DNA of 64,000 bases from Agrypnia vestita (lineage: Eukaryota > Arthropoda > Insecta > Trichoptera > Phryganeidae), in contig JADDOH010002275.1 in the NCBI GenBank assembly GCA_016648135.1, positions 62,001-126,000 on the forward strand. Direction: 5' to 3'. How positions within the stretch are numbered: the stretch's first letter is position 1; every line of letters begins with the position of its first letter. The translations under genes and the position numbers were made by a program. Of the stretch, positions 9,625 through 22,139 are shown piece by piece. Below the pieces are notes generated by a model. That model had not been told where the DNA came from and searched no databases. It saw only the letters and a list, made by a program, of their open reading frames with translations.

Positions 9625-10720
9625 AGAATATCGTTATACTGTCTGCAAAATGAAAAATATCTATATAATTTCTTGCAGTAAGATGAAATGTTCCTTAGTG
9701 TTGTGAGAAATTTTATAGAAAAATTTGGTAGGATCATGTTCATATTTTATCATTGAGTTTGATGGCAAAAAAGGTATAATAAATACCATACAAAAAAACT
9801 TAATTTATGTGGAAATAGATACAGATATACTTTTCAACTTTTTTTGGTTTAATTTCCGCATAAACTGAAGTTTTCGCTGGCGCCATTTGTGCACCATAAG
9901 AAATTTAGTTAAATTAATGTATGTATGTGTGTCAGCGTTTACGTGGGAATTTAGTTATATGGTCATGGAAACCCGTGAAGTTATGATTACCGGCCCAACA
10001 GAAGCAAGTCAGCTGGCCATATTTGGTAAGCGGCTGTTGTGCTGTGTTGACATCCCGGGGATGAGAACACACGCGTTGCAACAACGTTTTGGTGTCAGAA
10101 ACAACTGCGCAGATTCTAATCTGACTGTCCGATTGTAGATAAAGATTCGGACCGAGTGACTGCTCTATGGAAACGCTGTTTAGTTTGTGCATAATTAATA
10201 TTTTGAGATGAATGGTTGCTAGAAATACGGAATGTAATACCGAAATAGCATTTCCCACAATTTTTAATTAGAAACTAGCGTACCCGTTGCACGCCGACGA
10301 ATTCAAATTTAGCCTGGCGGACTCACTGTTGGTTAAGTGACGAAAAAGAAAAATTTTTGTGGTTGATTTTATAAAATCAAAAATATAGGAAGGCATTGAT
10401 ATTAAAGTAAAAGAAAATTAAATACCAAACACGAAAGTGAAAGGTAGGTAGGTAGGACTTAAGGGGGAATAGCTACCTACGAAGCACAAAAAAAGGCAAT
10501 TTTTGTGATTTTTTTAAGAAAACCTATATGAATTATGGTTTTGGTATAATTTCTACATGAAAATAGATATTTTAAAGAATATTTATAAATAATTTCATTA
10601 AAAAATATTCAACATTGGCGGAAAATTCTTGGATTTTGTCGACTGCCGAAAAAAAAGGTTCTCTGCGGTGACGACTCCCATTTCATCTGTAATCATCAGA
10701 ATGTTTGTAGAAGAATTTGT
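9625..10720. other. Unassigned
   Basis: The 9887-10258 part is less AT-rich and has overlapping open frames on both strands with no recognisable motif. At about 10274 the motif AACTAGCGTACCCGTTGCACG resembles the start of short Helitron- or SINE-like insect repeats. The evidence is too thin to name an element. Confidence 0.3.
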
Positions 10721-10723
10721 GTG

Positions 10724-10880
10724 GCTTGTTGGTCTTATGGTTAGGACTCTCGCCTCGTGATCCAAAGTTCGTACTTTACTCCAGACCAGCAAGTTAGTCA
10801 TATTTTTATAGCGCAAACGTTTAGCTTAGTTTGAAAATAGTAAGAATATTGATGTGACATGTATTCCGTCTTTGCATTTA
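10724..10880 (+). mobile_element. tRNA-derived SINE
   Basis: It has GCTTGTTGGTCTTATGGTTA, GGACTCTCGCCTCGTGATCC, a decayed B box, CCAGACCAGCAAGTTAGTC and the family tail GCTTAGTTTGAAAATAGTAA...GTATTCCG. Its A box is close to the Pol III consensus. It ends in a short A-rich run. It is closest to the copy at 57261. Confidence 0.8.
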
Positions 10881-10884
10881 TTTT

Positions 10885-13800
10885 AAAAAAAGAAGAAAAT
10901 CTTTTAAGAAACGTTTTCTACATTAAATTATGGTCTTTTCTATTTTTTTAACTGGTAGTTGGATAAATTATATATAGCAATATCGTAGTATTACATTCTC
11001 ATTTTTTATTGTTGTTGGCAGGGGACAAAATGATAAAGCTGCTATTAATTCAATGAAAGAAAAATCGGACCAAACTCGACCATCAATCAAGTGGAAAATC
11101 TGAAAGAGATTTTCGGTGGATGGATTAATTTTTTCAAAAATTTGGAAGCAATTAGGAGTCCAGTCCTGAAAAATGATGTATTTTTATGTTTGTGTTTTTA
11201 TCATGAAGACCCGTATTTAATAAAATATCAACTCCCGTAATTTCGAATTTCGGAATTAGAACAACAAGACCGATTTAACCGCTAATGAGGCCCGGGCGCC
11301 CGAGTGTGACACGTCAATTAGCGTACGGTTCAGGTTAAACGCAAGAGTCGTTATTATTAATTATTATTATATCCCGTGATTTTTTGCGGATTAACAGCTA
11401 TTTTTAATAATAATAAATTGGGTTTCCTTAGAGCTGAAGTGCACAGTTACACTCTACCAACCGATATAAAATTAATTGCGAACAATAAAAAAAATTTATA
11501 ACCCGTCGGCCAACAATGTAGAATCCAAGCGAGATTTTTCGTTAACCGGATAAATCTGTACAAAAATTAGATTGCAATTACGAGACCAAAGTCAACAGAT
11601 AACGTGTTTTGTACTTATATATTTTTTTAAGTATTATTAAATAAAATATATTTAATAATGTACTTTTTTCATGGTGGAGACCCATATTTAAATAGATATT
11701 TAACAATATTTAAATGTTATGCTTTCAAAATAAAAATATCAATAGTTTTCTTATTATATTTTTCGTAATAATTTTATAAGCATATATTTTTTGTAATGTT
11801 CCAAAGGATTTGAATGATATGTTTGTTTGTATCGCTTGACCTTTAATATTTTCAATATAATTAACTTTTTGTACGAAAAACAACATTTTACTGAATATCG
11901 GGTAGTTGTAAAGGTCGGTAAATTTACAAGCTCTAGACAGAAACAAGCTTATTAATTATTTGTTGAAATAATACCTTTACAAGAAAATCATTATTAGTGA
12001 TCTGTTTTTCTGGGTACGTACACGTACTAATGATCAAAATGAGGGTATGTGGAAATAATCCTTGTTATAATTCGTGGTTCTCTTGTGGTGCAAGGGTGGA
12101 GATATCAGACCCTTGTCTGGTGAAAGCACGTCGGGCTGGATGGAGAATGAGGATAAATGGTCCCAAAGCTTCTGGCTACGACCGAAGAATTAAAATGGGA
12201 TATTCAATTATTTACATATACGAGTATGTACCCTTACAGAGCGAAATATTTTATATTGTACATATTATGGGTGGTAAAAATTATAGTCGAAATTAAAATG
12301 TTATTTAAAAACGTAAGCTTTATGCATGTATTAAAAAATATATTGGATACCTTTATGCGTCGTATGATTCAATTGGTAACAAAACAAAACCCACATTGTA
12401 GAGAGAAAATAATATTACTTTATTTAATTATAATTTATAAACCTACATTATAAATAATTTGAGAATAAATAACAAAAATTTATATATATTATAAATAATT
12501 TGAGAATAAATAACAAAAATTAAATACTCAACAAGATACATTGCCTTCTGAACATAGTTTTTAAAAATGCATAATCTTTTTTTTTATATATTAATTAATA
12601 ACTTCAATATTTTCCTTTTATATGCATAATATTAGGTGTAATATTTTAATTAACCTGTAACATTTTTAAATATAAATATATTACATTATGCGAATACTAC
12701 AAAAACAGCGTTGTCTTATGATTATTTGCTACTGGCAAGTATAATCTCTCCTATCTACATATCGAGTGTAGAAAGCTAAAAGGGTGTTAGTGGTTATTTC
12801 GAACTTTACAAGAGAGCAAAACATTCTATAAATCTGATTTTGTCAGTGTTTCTTTTATTATTAAATGATTTCCATAATTTTTTTTAATCCAAAAGACACA
12901 AAGAAATTGTTTAGTAATAAAAGAAAGATTGACAAAACATTATTTTGCTCTCCTGTAAAGATCGTAATAATCACTAATGCCGTTTTGCCTTTCTACTCTC
13001 AATATTTTTTTTTATTGATAACATCATGTTTCATATATGCGTTTATGTGTTTAGATAAATGATATGCGTTTAGGTAAATAATGAATCATGGTTACTGGGG
13101 TAACGTTTGCCACAATATCACACTTAAATAAAATAGTGTCATATTTGGGTGTTAACGGAATAGTATTTTTTTTCCAAATTTTAAAATGCGCACCCAAAGT
13201 AATACAAATTATTAAAGGTTCATCATTTTAAAAAATCTTTCTGTTTTACAAGAAATCATGTTTGTTTTTACATTACGTTTATTATTTTAATTTAATTACA
13301 GGCCTTCTAAATGGAATGTCAAGTATACAAAAGTGAGCACTTTTGACACTTTAATGTGTTCGAGTAACGAATTTTCGAGTTAAAGTAGGGTGGTTTTTAT
13401 CGCAGAGGCATCGAAAAACTTGTAGAATGTTGAAGAACAAGAAGTTGTAAATAATAAAAGAGAATTAACATTATTTACCAACTTGTAATTTGTTATTGTT
13501 GTGACCTCTTGTTTCTTTATTTTGAAAAAAAAAACGGACACAACTTATCTAATTGATGTTAAAGTTTTGAAACATAATTCATATTTTGTAACTTTAAGTA
13601 CCTTTAAATAATTGTTGGTTAACTAAAGCAACCGTAGGTAGCGAGCATAGAACGCCACATGTTATTATATTTTGCTAATCTACTTTTAAATGTTGCCGTC
13701 GACAATTAGTCAGCTCTTAGGTGAATGGATACCGTTTAAACGATAATCTATTTAAATGTAAAACGATTTTATTGACTTAGTACTATCTGGTTGCAAGTCC

Positions 13801-14085
13801 TCGATAAATACTGTTCTCTGCTCACAATCCACATTACTCAGCCATAACCCCAGGCTATCTAAATAGAACGCGAACATTCACTTCGCTTATTTTTTCCGTT
13901 TAATATTTTATTTGGTTGCATTTATGGTAATTGAGTCGCTCTGAACGTAAACTGTTCATATTTCTAAATGGCGCGGTTGTTCACGCTTCTTTGAACATTT
14001 AATTTTATTTATTTATTTTTTTATTATAAATACATTGTTATACACAGTTGTATGCCACACTCGCTATGTTAAGGTTGACGTTTTA
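10885..14085. other. Unassigned AT-rich sequence
   Basis: I see no recognisable gene. The only local structure I can support is the tandem duplication at 12447-12521. Open frames at 11725-11946, 11997-12296, 12157-12453 and 12865-13062 are AT-rich chance frames without motifs. Confidence 0.35.
12447..12521. repeat. Tandem duplication, 41-bp period
   Basis: Two exact 34-base units containing TTTGAGAATAAATAACAAAA lie at 12447-12480 and 12488-12521, separated by a short TA run. They look like a recent slip duplication. Confidence 0.8.
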
Positions 14086-14100
14086 AACATAGTTTACATT

Positions 14101-14317
14101 AAAAATGTCCTTAGGTTTTCACGGCCGTTCAGAATCTTCTGTGTATAGTTTTCTGGGATATTTTGCCGTGTATATGTGATCTCTCTGGCCAACGTTTCGG
14201 ATCCCATTGCAGGGTCCATCATCAGCCCTGATGATGGACCCTGCAATGGGATCCGAAACGTTGGCCAGAGAGGTCACATATACACGGCAAAATATCCCAG
14301 AAAACTATACACAGAAG
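14101..14317 (-). mobile_element. Near-perfect foldback with paired hairpins (12-bp TSD)
   Basis: A 217-bp insertion bounded by exact duplications ATAGTTTACATT at 14089-14100 and 14318-14329. The arms 14134-14225 and 14228-14319 are 92 bases long with a single mismatch and a CC spacer. Each arm contains CTGATGA, one T, a GGACCC/GGGAUCC stem with a one-base bulge, and GAAAC (14228-14259 on plus, 14194-14225 on minus). The asymmetric tail GTTTTCACGGCCGTTC lies at the left, so the element is inverted relative to 7127-7331. The arm identity implies recent formation or correction. Confidence 0.8.
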
Positions 14318-14329
14318 ATAGTTTACATT

Positions 14330-15765
14330 GTAGCTAGTTTATACTAAAAGTAAATAATTGTAAAAATAAATTTGTTTATTTTTATAGCAACTTTTAATAA
14401 TGTAGATTTTAAATCATCCCAGGGACGCTGTGGATGCAGTTCATTTGTAGAAATTAAATTAAAAAAAACTGTTATTGAAATTATATTTAAAACTTATAAA
14501 TAAAAATATATTTTTTTTTTTAATTTTTATTTTTATTTTTTTTTTATTTACTAATTTTTTTTTTTACATCTCAGACCCACAAAACATCACATTGATATTT
14601 GTCTGTAGGTGCATCAATACATATATATAAATAAATTGTATTTACCAGAAATACATTCATATTATTTAATTACAATAGATCTTATAAACTCAAATACAAA
14701 TCAACATTTGGTTTGGTATTCAGAATATAAAATACTACTCACATATGAAACAAGTTATGCAAATTTAACAAATTAAATATACAACTTCCAAAAAGTTGAT
14801 AGATGCGGTAGTCTGTCATGGATGGAATTAGTGAACTTTCATGGTGTAAAGTGATCACTCAAGCCAGCCGTACGATTATATATTAAATTCACAATCGTAT
14901 AAAATCAATGAATCAAACACCTTAAACCGATATTTATTCTTGAATAATTATTTGTTAATTATTCTTGGAATAAATTTAATAAATATGTCTTAGTCTCACG
15001 ATTTGTTATTACTATACTTTATCAAAGTCTGGTTTTAATAGGTTTTTTTATGTTTAACTAATCAAGGTAATTTATATTTTAATATTCGAAAGCCAAGCTT
15101 TAAATCGCTGATTTTCTATTTCTGTGGATTCCAGAATAAATCTTTGGTTAGACATATGCGAAATTAATTACATATATTTATGATCTTTCATTTCGCATGA
15201 TATTTGACCAAATTTAAATAAAAGTGAAGTGGCGAGTGACTTGATAACTATTGAACCTTTGACCAAATATCCATAAAACGCAACCTGCTGATCGTAATGC
15301 AAGAGTAGTTTCTCTTTTACCATCCTTTACCGGCCACGGCGGTCTGGTTCCCTTAATTAGCCTCTTGTTCCATCGGCACCGCGCCGCTTCGCCCTTCTTT
15401 CTATAATCCATAACTCGCTTCGTATTGTCTTCCATATTGGTTCAAGAATTCAGATCAGCCTCAAAATTGTGTATATGTTTCATCCAGAAACTTTCGAATT
15501 TGTAAGAATTGCTTCAATGTATGGTGCAGTAGTAGCGATGCGTTGTGTAGTGTACCGTATGCCATTGTTAGATGGAAACATATTTCAAACTCTTAATATC
15601 GAAATCGGCCGTGTAGCACACGCGAGACGACGCCCAGTGTAACCAGTCGGAAATTGCGAAGCGATAAATAAAGCGAATAATCAAGCGAATAACTTAATTG
15701 GCATTGAAAATAAATGCCATAAATACTACGAGCGAGAATTAAAAACTGGTAATTAAATCTTTCCA
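14330..15765. other. Unassigned, with a Rep1 fragment
   Basis: AT-rich sequence with T/A runs near 14500-14570. Bases 14790-14890 match Rep1 in minus orientation (GTGTAAAGTGATCACTCAAGCC). The 15214-15435 part is somewhat GC-richer, without a recognisable product. Confidence 0.4.
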
Positions 15766-15769
15766 TGAC

Positions 15770-15910
15770 TTTTCAAATTCTCCTGGATCGTTCTACCTGT
15801 CTTCTTCCGCTCCCTTTGGTACCGCCGTGAACATCTCTTTATGCAGTCTTTCGTTTCCCATGTGGATAATATGCCTAGGCCAACTTAGCTGAAATTTTTC
15901 TATTTGGAAC
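15770..15910 (-). mobile_element. LINE C-terminal fragment
   Basis: The minus strand reads FQLSWPRHIIHMGNERLHKE followed by MFTAVPKGAEEDR. This is the pattern of the LINE reverse transcriptase tail around the GH(V/I)xRM motif, with GH changed to RH. It is a different family from LINE-A. It is short and 5'-truncated. Confidence 0.55.
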
Positions 15911-16995
15911 AGCACAGTATTTCTCTCTTTTTCTCTCAGATGATAACATTCCTAATTTGATCTTATAACGTTACCTCTTTGCTTCGCTTAGGTCCACATT
16001 TCTTTAAAACAAAATTCTGGCTATGGTACTGGAAATAAAAGGCAAACGTCTTCACGTTCTAAATTCAGTAATTAGACTTTAATTTTATTGTTCTGAGTTC
16101 CATGCGTGTGAACGTCTCTTGTTAATTTCCGAATAATTGCCCAATAAATTTGAATACCTTGGACCCTACTTATGTCATCATCAAAAGTTTCGAAAATGTT
16201 GATTCTCCTTCTCCTTTGGTACCGCATCCTCTGTGATGTTCCGCCGCGTTGCGTTAATTTGATTCGTTCGTGTACAGGCTGTTTCTACAATCCCTGGATG
16301 AAGTCAGTAGTTAGCACACATGTACTTCCACTTCACTAACAGAAAAATAATTCTTCAGTTGAGTTTGATTTGTCTTATTAATAATAATTATTCGGAATTT
16401 GTGAACCATCTAATAGAATCTAATCGCTCTTTCGATTGAAATACCGGTTTCAAAATTTTACACAGCAATACTAGGGTTTTTTGTTTTATAATCTAGATAT
16501 ATTAAAAATTAACAAATTATACTTAAACCTGTTTCCTTAATAATTACTTTGTACCCTTGTAATTTGCAACCACGCCCACTCTGTCGCCCTCCCACCATAA
16601 CTAATCTGTCCATACTTGAACATTCTTTATCCCGAAAGAGGGAGTATCTCTCCCGAAGCAGGTTAAATTCTTTCTACAAAATTTAAGTGCGGTTAAAACA
16701 AAGTTTTAATTATATTATTTAGAAAAATAATTATTATGCGGAAAAAACTTATAAGTATAATATTACCAGCTGAATTAAAACAAGAATTCAACGAAACGAA
16801 AAACTCACATTTAGGGTCATTAGAATTTTTTATAACTTCACTTTTTTGTATATCTATATCTCGTCAAGAGATGCTAGAAACGAAAGGAATTGCACATAAT
16901 CGAGAATTTTCCATCACTGTGAACGTTTTAAACGAATTGGAAATGACTGGAAGTATCTAGAATACACAAGATTATGCCAAAATATTCACGAAATG
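15911..16995. other. No gene recognised
   Basis: AT-rich. The open frame at 16736-16960 (74 codons) has no recognisable domain. Nothing else can be named. Confidence 0.4.
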
Positions 16996-16999
16996 ACAA

Positions 17000-17225
17000 A
17001 TCTTATATAAACGGGTGAAAAATCTTCCTGGCAACCCCGGAAGCAAGACGGCCGGTAAACTGGGAGAGGCAACAGAAAAATGTGTACGAAAACAGAATGG
17101 GTCTAGACTGGTTGACTCATACAGAAGCAGCGCAAGACAGGGGAACATAGAAACACCTTGTCGAGTCTTTGGGCCACTGACCCTACTAGGACAAGGGGAT
17201 GAAGATGAATGAATGAATGAAGTTA
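17000..17225 (+). mobile_element. LINE C-terminal tail with (TGAA)n end
   Basis: One frame reads MGLDWLTHTEAAQDRGT, a stop, then KHLVESLGH, the normal ending of an RTE-like LINE. It is followed by the simple tail (GAAT)n at 17206-17220. Stops show it is dead. The frame starting at 17015 is a shifted shadow of the real one. Confidence 0.65.
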
Positions 17226-17414
17226 AAATTTGAAAATTACGTGAATGAATTCAGTGTGAATCTGTACGTAGCTTTTCTTGCAATATTAACTGTTTGCTTT
17301 ATTACTTAACATTACACGCTGATACTCAGCGATATGCTTAATATTATAAATCAAATACCGAAGGTAGCCCGAATGTCAGAGGCGATGGCGTTCCATCGCA
17401 AATTCATATACTAT

Positions 17415-17848
17415 ACAGGGTGTCTCGTAGTAACTAGTAGCAAAAACTTCGAGGGAGTCTTCTTCATTCAATTTTGAACACAAAATTTTCTTTACATGTT
17501 CTTTGAATTGTCGACAGTTATGGAGATAAGCGACATAAAAGTTTGCTGTTTATTTCTTTAAAACTTTGGACTATCGCTCCAGTAATTTATATAGAAAATT
17601 AAAAAAAAATCATTCGCTTCAATACAAGTCAAATCAAATGACAAAAACCTTGCAGAAATTTAAAAAATATTTGCTTTCTACTTTTTACACAAAATTAGTC
17701 AAAAAATATTGGAAAAAAATGTTAACTTTAACGTCGCTTATCTCCTTAGCTTTTGATATTTCACCCAAAGTGTAAACAATATTTTTTATTTAAAATTGAA
17801 TGAAGAAGACTTCCCCGAAGCTGTTGCTACTAGCTACGAGAAACCCTG
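17415..17848. mobile_element. Complete CAGGGTGT MITE, TA target
   Basis: Inverted ends CAGGGTGTCTCGTAG... and ...CTACGAGAAACCCTG, each flanked by TA, delimit a 434-bp element. The arms are similar over about 65 bases (AGTCTTCTTCATTCAATTTT). Inner sequence includes GAGATAAGCGAC and its reverse. There is no transposase. TA duplication and terminal CAGGG suggest Tc1/mariner mobilisation. Fragments are at 700-886, 32165-32379 and 37439-37500. Confidence 0.75.
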
Positions 17849-17854
17849 TATACA

Positions 17855-18340
17855 TACAACCCTTTACACTGGTAGACACGTCCATCCTTTAAGGTAAGGT
17901 AAGGAAGGCTATATTCAAACCGAACCTCTGCAGTTAGGTATGGAGTTTGTAAACAGGCTGTGTCGCTCGTGTGCAGTTTGTCAGGCCCTTTGTTAATGGA
18001 GCGGACCTTAATTGCTCCATTTAGCTGATTCGGCGCGAGTGTGGTCGTGAGCGAGGTGTGTGCTGCACAAGGATTCGTGGAATGTTGACATTTAGATTGT
18101 TGACTCTGTGACACGGGCAACATTAATCACCTGCGATTTCCCACAAAACAGTTCTGCAACACGTACGTAACGCCTATTAATAATTTTACTTTTACACCAC
18201 TTCAAATCTGTATGTATCCTACAAATACAGGGTGTTCCGCAGACAGCAGTCCAAAAGGCGGCTGAGGTGGCCAGCGGAAAGAATATGCCCTTTCAAGGGC
18301 AAGTATCCCCGAGCCCTGGTTTTAAAAATAAAATCAAATT
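17855..18340. other. Unassigned, with CAGGGTGTTCCG end
   Basis: At 18238 a TA is followed by CAGGGTGTTCCGCAGAC, resembling a MITE end of a related but different family. No matching right end was found. The remaining sequence is moderately GC-rich, and a 97-codon minus frame at 17830-18123 has no known motif. Confidence 0.3.
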
Positions 18341-18385
18341 TATCAAAATAGTATATAACCACATACGGATATTTATAGTCTACCG

Positions 18386-18414
18386 GTTTCGAGACGTACC
18401 CTTCTCTTCTTCAG
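18386..18414 (-). other. Hammerhead-like hairpin
   Basis: On the minus strand: CTGAAGA, one A, stem GAGA, eight-base loop, UCUC, GAAAC, then CGGTAGAC. The core boxes are intact except for the extra A before the stem. It shares its flank with 2555-2583. Surrounding sequence (18340-18480) is probably a PLE terminal repeat, but coding parts are not recognisable. Confidence 0.65.
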
Positions 18415-18479
18415 GATAACCACTGCACTATCATGTAAGTACCATTACACACCATAACAAATGTGTATATGACACAGAT

Positions 18480-20290
18480 ATTCATGGATATGAAACAAAA
18501 AATGCAAGCGAAATAACAATTCCAAATAGAAAGAAAAGAAATACACAAAACTGTTTACATTACAAAGAGGAAAACAATAATCTAACACAGAATGTGAAAA
18601 AATACAGAAATATCAACATGTTCAAAAAGAAACGCAGGCTGGTCACATTATAGAACAAAGTAAAATTATTATGTAAAGGTAAATATTAGGTAATGATAAA
18701 ATTATATTTGTATTAAAAATAATATGTATATTGATTATTTTATTTGTATATACCTACTTTTATATGAGTAATTCCAACATGTTTCAGAAATTACCATTCC
18801 ATCAATCAATTGAAAAAATAAAATTGTATTTTTAAATAAATAAAGGCATATATATAGGTTAGATTTTTGATGGTATGCCTCGTACTCAACGCAACTGGGA
18901 CCGATTTTGAAAAAAATACGTATTCATGTCAAAATACTACAGTGGATATGGAAAGCTTTACCTTAGATGGTTATTTAATAGAATAACACAATAACTCACG
19001 CCCCAATCTCCCAACACTTGACTCCAGGAGCGAGTATGGTAATACGTCGTGGACCACACAGTGATAAATTATGTTAAATATGTTTACAGAGGCCCTTTTC
19101 ATATTATCGGATGTCAACAAACCAACCTGTTGCGTCATTGTGCCGCCGGGACATTTTTACCCCACGCACTCTATTCTTAGAAACCATTCATGGGTCTCAT
19201 TCAAGCCCGAAGCCAGGGCACACACCTCAAACATCGCAGCCACGACACACACCACAAACTAGAAACACCAACAACAAAGATTATTGAAACTAAAACGAGT
19301 TACATACTTGAATTTTGAAAAACAGAAATATCCGCTTGCGTGACTCAGCCTAGACTTCTAGACTTCCACAAGATCAATCCAAAAATAAACAAATTAACAT
19401 AATTACTTACATGTATTACTTAGTAAAAAAGTAATAATTCGTCTCAACGAGTTATTAAATAACACAAGTAAATATGTATTCCTTTTTTTCTGTGTCTTCA
19501 ATTAGCTTGTTTTTTTTCCCTTACAACAGTATCCATAAATCTTCCTTTCTTGAATGCATTAAGTTTTGTTAGGTGACTTTATAAAGCGGTGGTTTTTATT
19601 TTAAATACTTTTGTAGGTGTCTGTTAAAAGTTGTGGTACTTTTTACAGCGTGATGTTGTTTTACTTACCTTTACACATGATTTTGGGTAGTTTTTTTGTG
19701 AGTGTCCCTTTGGATGAAGCGATGTGAATGAACTTTTCAAGAGAACGCTGCTGCGCGAGACGAGCCTTTATACCTCCCGACGGATAGACACAAATAAAGT
19801 ACATGTGGAAAAATTTAAGATCTTTACCAAGGAAGCCATTAAGTAAGAATTAAGGAAAAACAATATTCATAAAAATGCTTTGATGTTTTTTGCGAATTAA
19901 AATTTACGCTGTTCACTGTCCTGGAGCGCGTGGGATATCTTTATTATCAAGTATCCATATATATATAATAATAATTTCGCTGTCTGTCTGTCCGTCTGTC
20001 TCTGTCTGTCGGTCCGTAACTTGCTGTACGTCTGTAACTTCTTTCATGAAAACTTTTTTTGTTTCCTTTTTTAATTTTTCCTTATAATTTTCTTTTATTA
20101 TTTTTTTCTTATATAAATAAGTATTTATTCTTTAGAGACGACATGTACCATCATTTTTAACGGGTCACAGCTGGTATATAATAATACACCTACTTAGAAT
20201 GAATACAAGGTGGAATAATGGAACTTAATATACCTACTTAATATATATATATTTTTATTTAGAATATAACAGCTTATTTGATACTAAGAA
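18480..20290. other. Unassigned
   Basis: No gene recognised. At 19980-20016 there is a CTGT/CCGT-rich run, and at about 20138-20175 GAGACGACATGTACCATC and AACGGGTCACAGCTGG. The latter resembles the end of short Helitron/SINE-like insect repeats, also hinted at 60125-60150 in the other orientation. Confidence 0.3.
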
Positions 20291-20299
20291 ATAGAACAT

Positions 20300-20522
20300 A
20301 TGTGGGGTATAAAAGCAAAAGCAGCAATGTCCAAAAAATATAAAAAATGTTTTGAGCGCAGTCGCCGTGGATTACTAATTTAAAATATACTGAATTCTAG
20401 ATTTTATGTATCTATCTCCTCCAAAATCATGTTTCCTATAAAATGTCTAATTCAGTAGGTACATTATTAACTGCGTTATTTTTTTTTGGATATTGCTGCC
20501 CTTGCCTTTGTACCCCACACAT
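20300..20522. mobile_element. Complete ATGTGGGGTATAAAAG MITE
   Basis: The termini TGTGGGGTATAAAAGCAAAA and its reverse (GGATATTGCTGCCCTTGCCT then TTGTACCCCACACA) form about 38-base inverted ends around a 223-bp element. Other copies are 1816-1990 (half) and 55696-55940. No open frame. The superfamily is not assigned. Confidence 0.75.
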
Positions 20523-20529
20523 GATATAA

Positions 20530-21430
20530 TAAGAATATTGAGCTAATTATATGAATTCATTTGATTAACCTATAATAGTTTGTACTGTACATAACAAAAT
20601 AAGAAGACGTATGTAACAAATGCAATAAAAAGATTAACGAAAAAATGGTTTAAAAAAGATATAAAAATACATTAACACATAAATGAAGTACCTACCTACG
20701 ATAAATTTATATATAATGTAATAATTTATATACAATGTATTTACAATTTATATATAATAAATATAATGGCGCTTAATACTTATTATTAGAACCCAAGAAG
20801 AAGAAAGATCTAAGCCAGTAATTTAGCTCCAACAGTATTCGCTTATAATAAATTCGTCGCCAAAAAAATTCATCGCCTAATAAGCCTAACAACTCATTGC
20901 CTCAATAGGAATATACATAAAATTGTTTTATTTAATATGTAAATATAATAAATATGATTAAAAACACTTCATACATGCCCACGCCAAATGTTCCACGCGA
21001 TCAAACCATTTCAGTTTCATATTAATTTATAATATCGATAAAATGTTGAATGAGTAAGTCTAAATTAAATTATTGATGGATTTGGCGTTAAAGTTGTAGA
21101 GATTATTTATAATGATCATTAAAATGGATATAAATATTAAACTATGTTACCTTTAATTAAATTTAAATATATTTTATGTTTTGCTACCTCAAGCCAAAAT
21201 ACGCTACATATAGGACTTAGCAAAGACCCGAACCATTTAATTAATTTCCACCGGGCACAGTCGCCAGGGTTTAAAATATTATCATTAACTGCCGGTAAGG
21301 GGAATATTAAAAAAATGTTCAAATATTTTGATAAAAGTCGTTACTACTATTTCATGGATGTCAGCTATAGATAAGCAAATACTTATTCTTTTGGAACCGA
21401 CATGTAAAAGTACCGTCATTTTTGACAAAC
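20530..21430. other. No gene recognised
   Basis: AT-rich sequence with overlapping short frames at 21137-21543 that match nothing known. Confidence 0.4.
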
Positions 21431-21436
21431 CGTCAT

Positions 21437-21540
21437 GCCGTTTTCATCTTCTATACTGGCACATCACTTTTGCCACTACCGCATTCATGCATCTTCTTAT
21501 GCACGCTTTTCGATTATCGAAGCTTTCAACAGGGCTTGAG
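21437..21540 (-). mobile_element. LINE-A terminal fragment
   Basis: The minus strand reads ACIRRCMNAVVAKVMCQYRR, equivalent to RRCMNVxEAKVVCQDRR in the better copies. It directly abuts the SINE at 21541. The fragment covers about 35 codons of the extreme C-terminus. Confidence 0.65.
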
Positions 21541-21712
21541 TAGCTTGTTGGTGTAATTGTCATGACGCTCGCCTAGTGATCTGGTGGTTGGTGGTTCGAA
21601 CCCTTCCTGGACACCAGCAAGTTAGTCCTATTTTCAAAGCAGATGCGTTTAGCTTATTTTTAAAATAGTAAGAATATTGATGCGACACGTATTCCGTGTT
21701 CGCATCTCTATT
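21541..21712 (+). mobile_element. tRNA-derived SINE
   Basis: It starts TAGCTTGTTGGTGTAATTGT, has a B box GGTTCGAACCC at about 21594, then CCAGCAAGTTAGTCC and the tail GCTTATTTTTAAAATAGTAA to CGCATCTCTATT. The Pol III boxes are well preserved. An A-rich run follows. Confidence 0.8.
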
Positions 21713-21855
21713 AATAAAAAAATAAAAAAACAAACAACTTGACAAACTCTTATTATCGGTTTTATTTAGATGTGGAACATTGAAAATAATGTCATACGGA
21801 AAATACGCACAAAAACAAATTACCAAAAAATGCAATTGTTTAGTTAATGTTTACC

Positions 21856-21882
21856 CTGAAGAAGAAATACTGATTCCGAAAC
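21856..21882 (+). other. Hammerhead-like hairpin (weak stem)
   Basis: CTGAAGA, one A, GAAAT...ATTCC, then GAAAC and CGGTTGG. The core boxes are intact but the stem has a mismatch. This is likely another PLE end. The flanks do not align clearly with the other families. Confidence 0.45.
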
Positions 21883-22139
21883 CGGTTGGTGCTACTGAAA
21901 AAATGTGGCCTAAAAAAGTTTTTAATTAAATTGGCTGACTGCAACAGCATCATTTTAGAATTATTAAATACATAAATAAAAGATAAAAATAGATTTTATT
22001 CCTTGCACATGATTTATACTCCTTGTCCACAATGTTCTGATTAAATTATGCAGGATGTTGTTTACACACACATGTGTATTCACGAACATGTAGATTCACA
22101 TCCTCCGAGCTTTTGAAATAATAAATACCGCGCGAATAT

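Noticed and set aside
9930..10258. 108-codon minus-strand frame as host exon
   Set aside because: No recognisable domain, a competing plus-strand frame of similar length, and no splice or promoter support.
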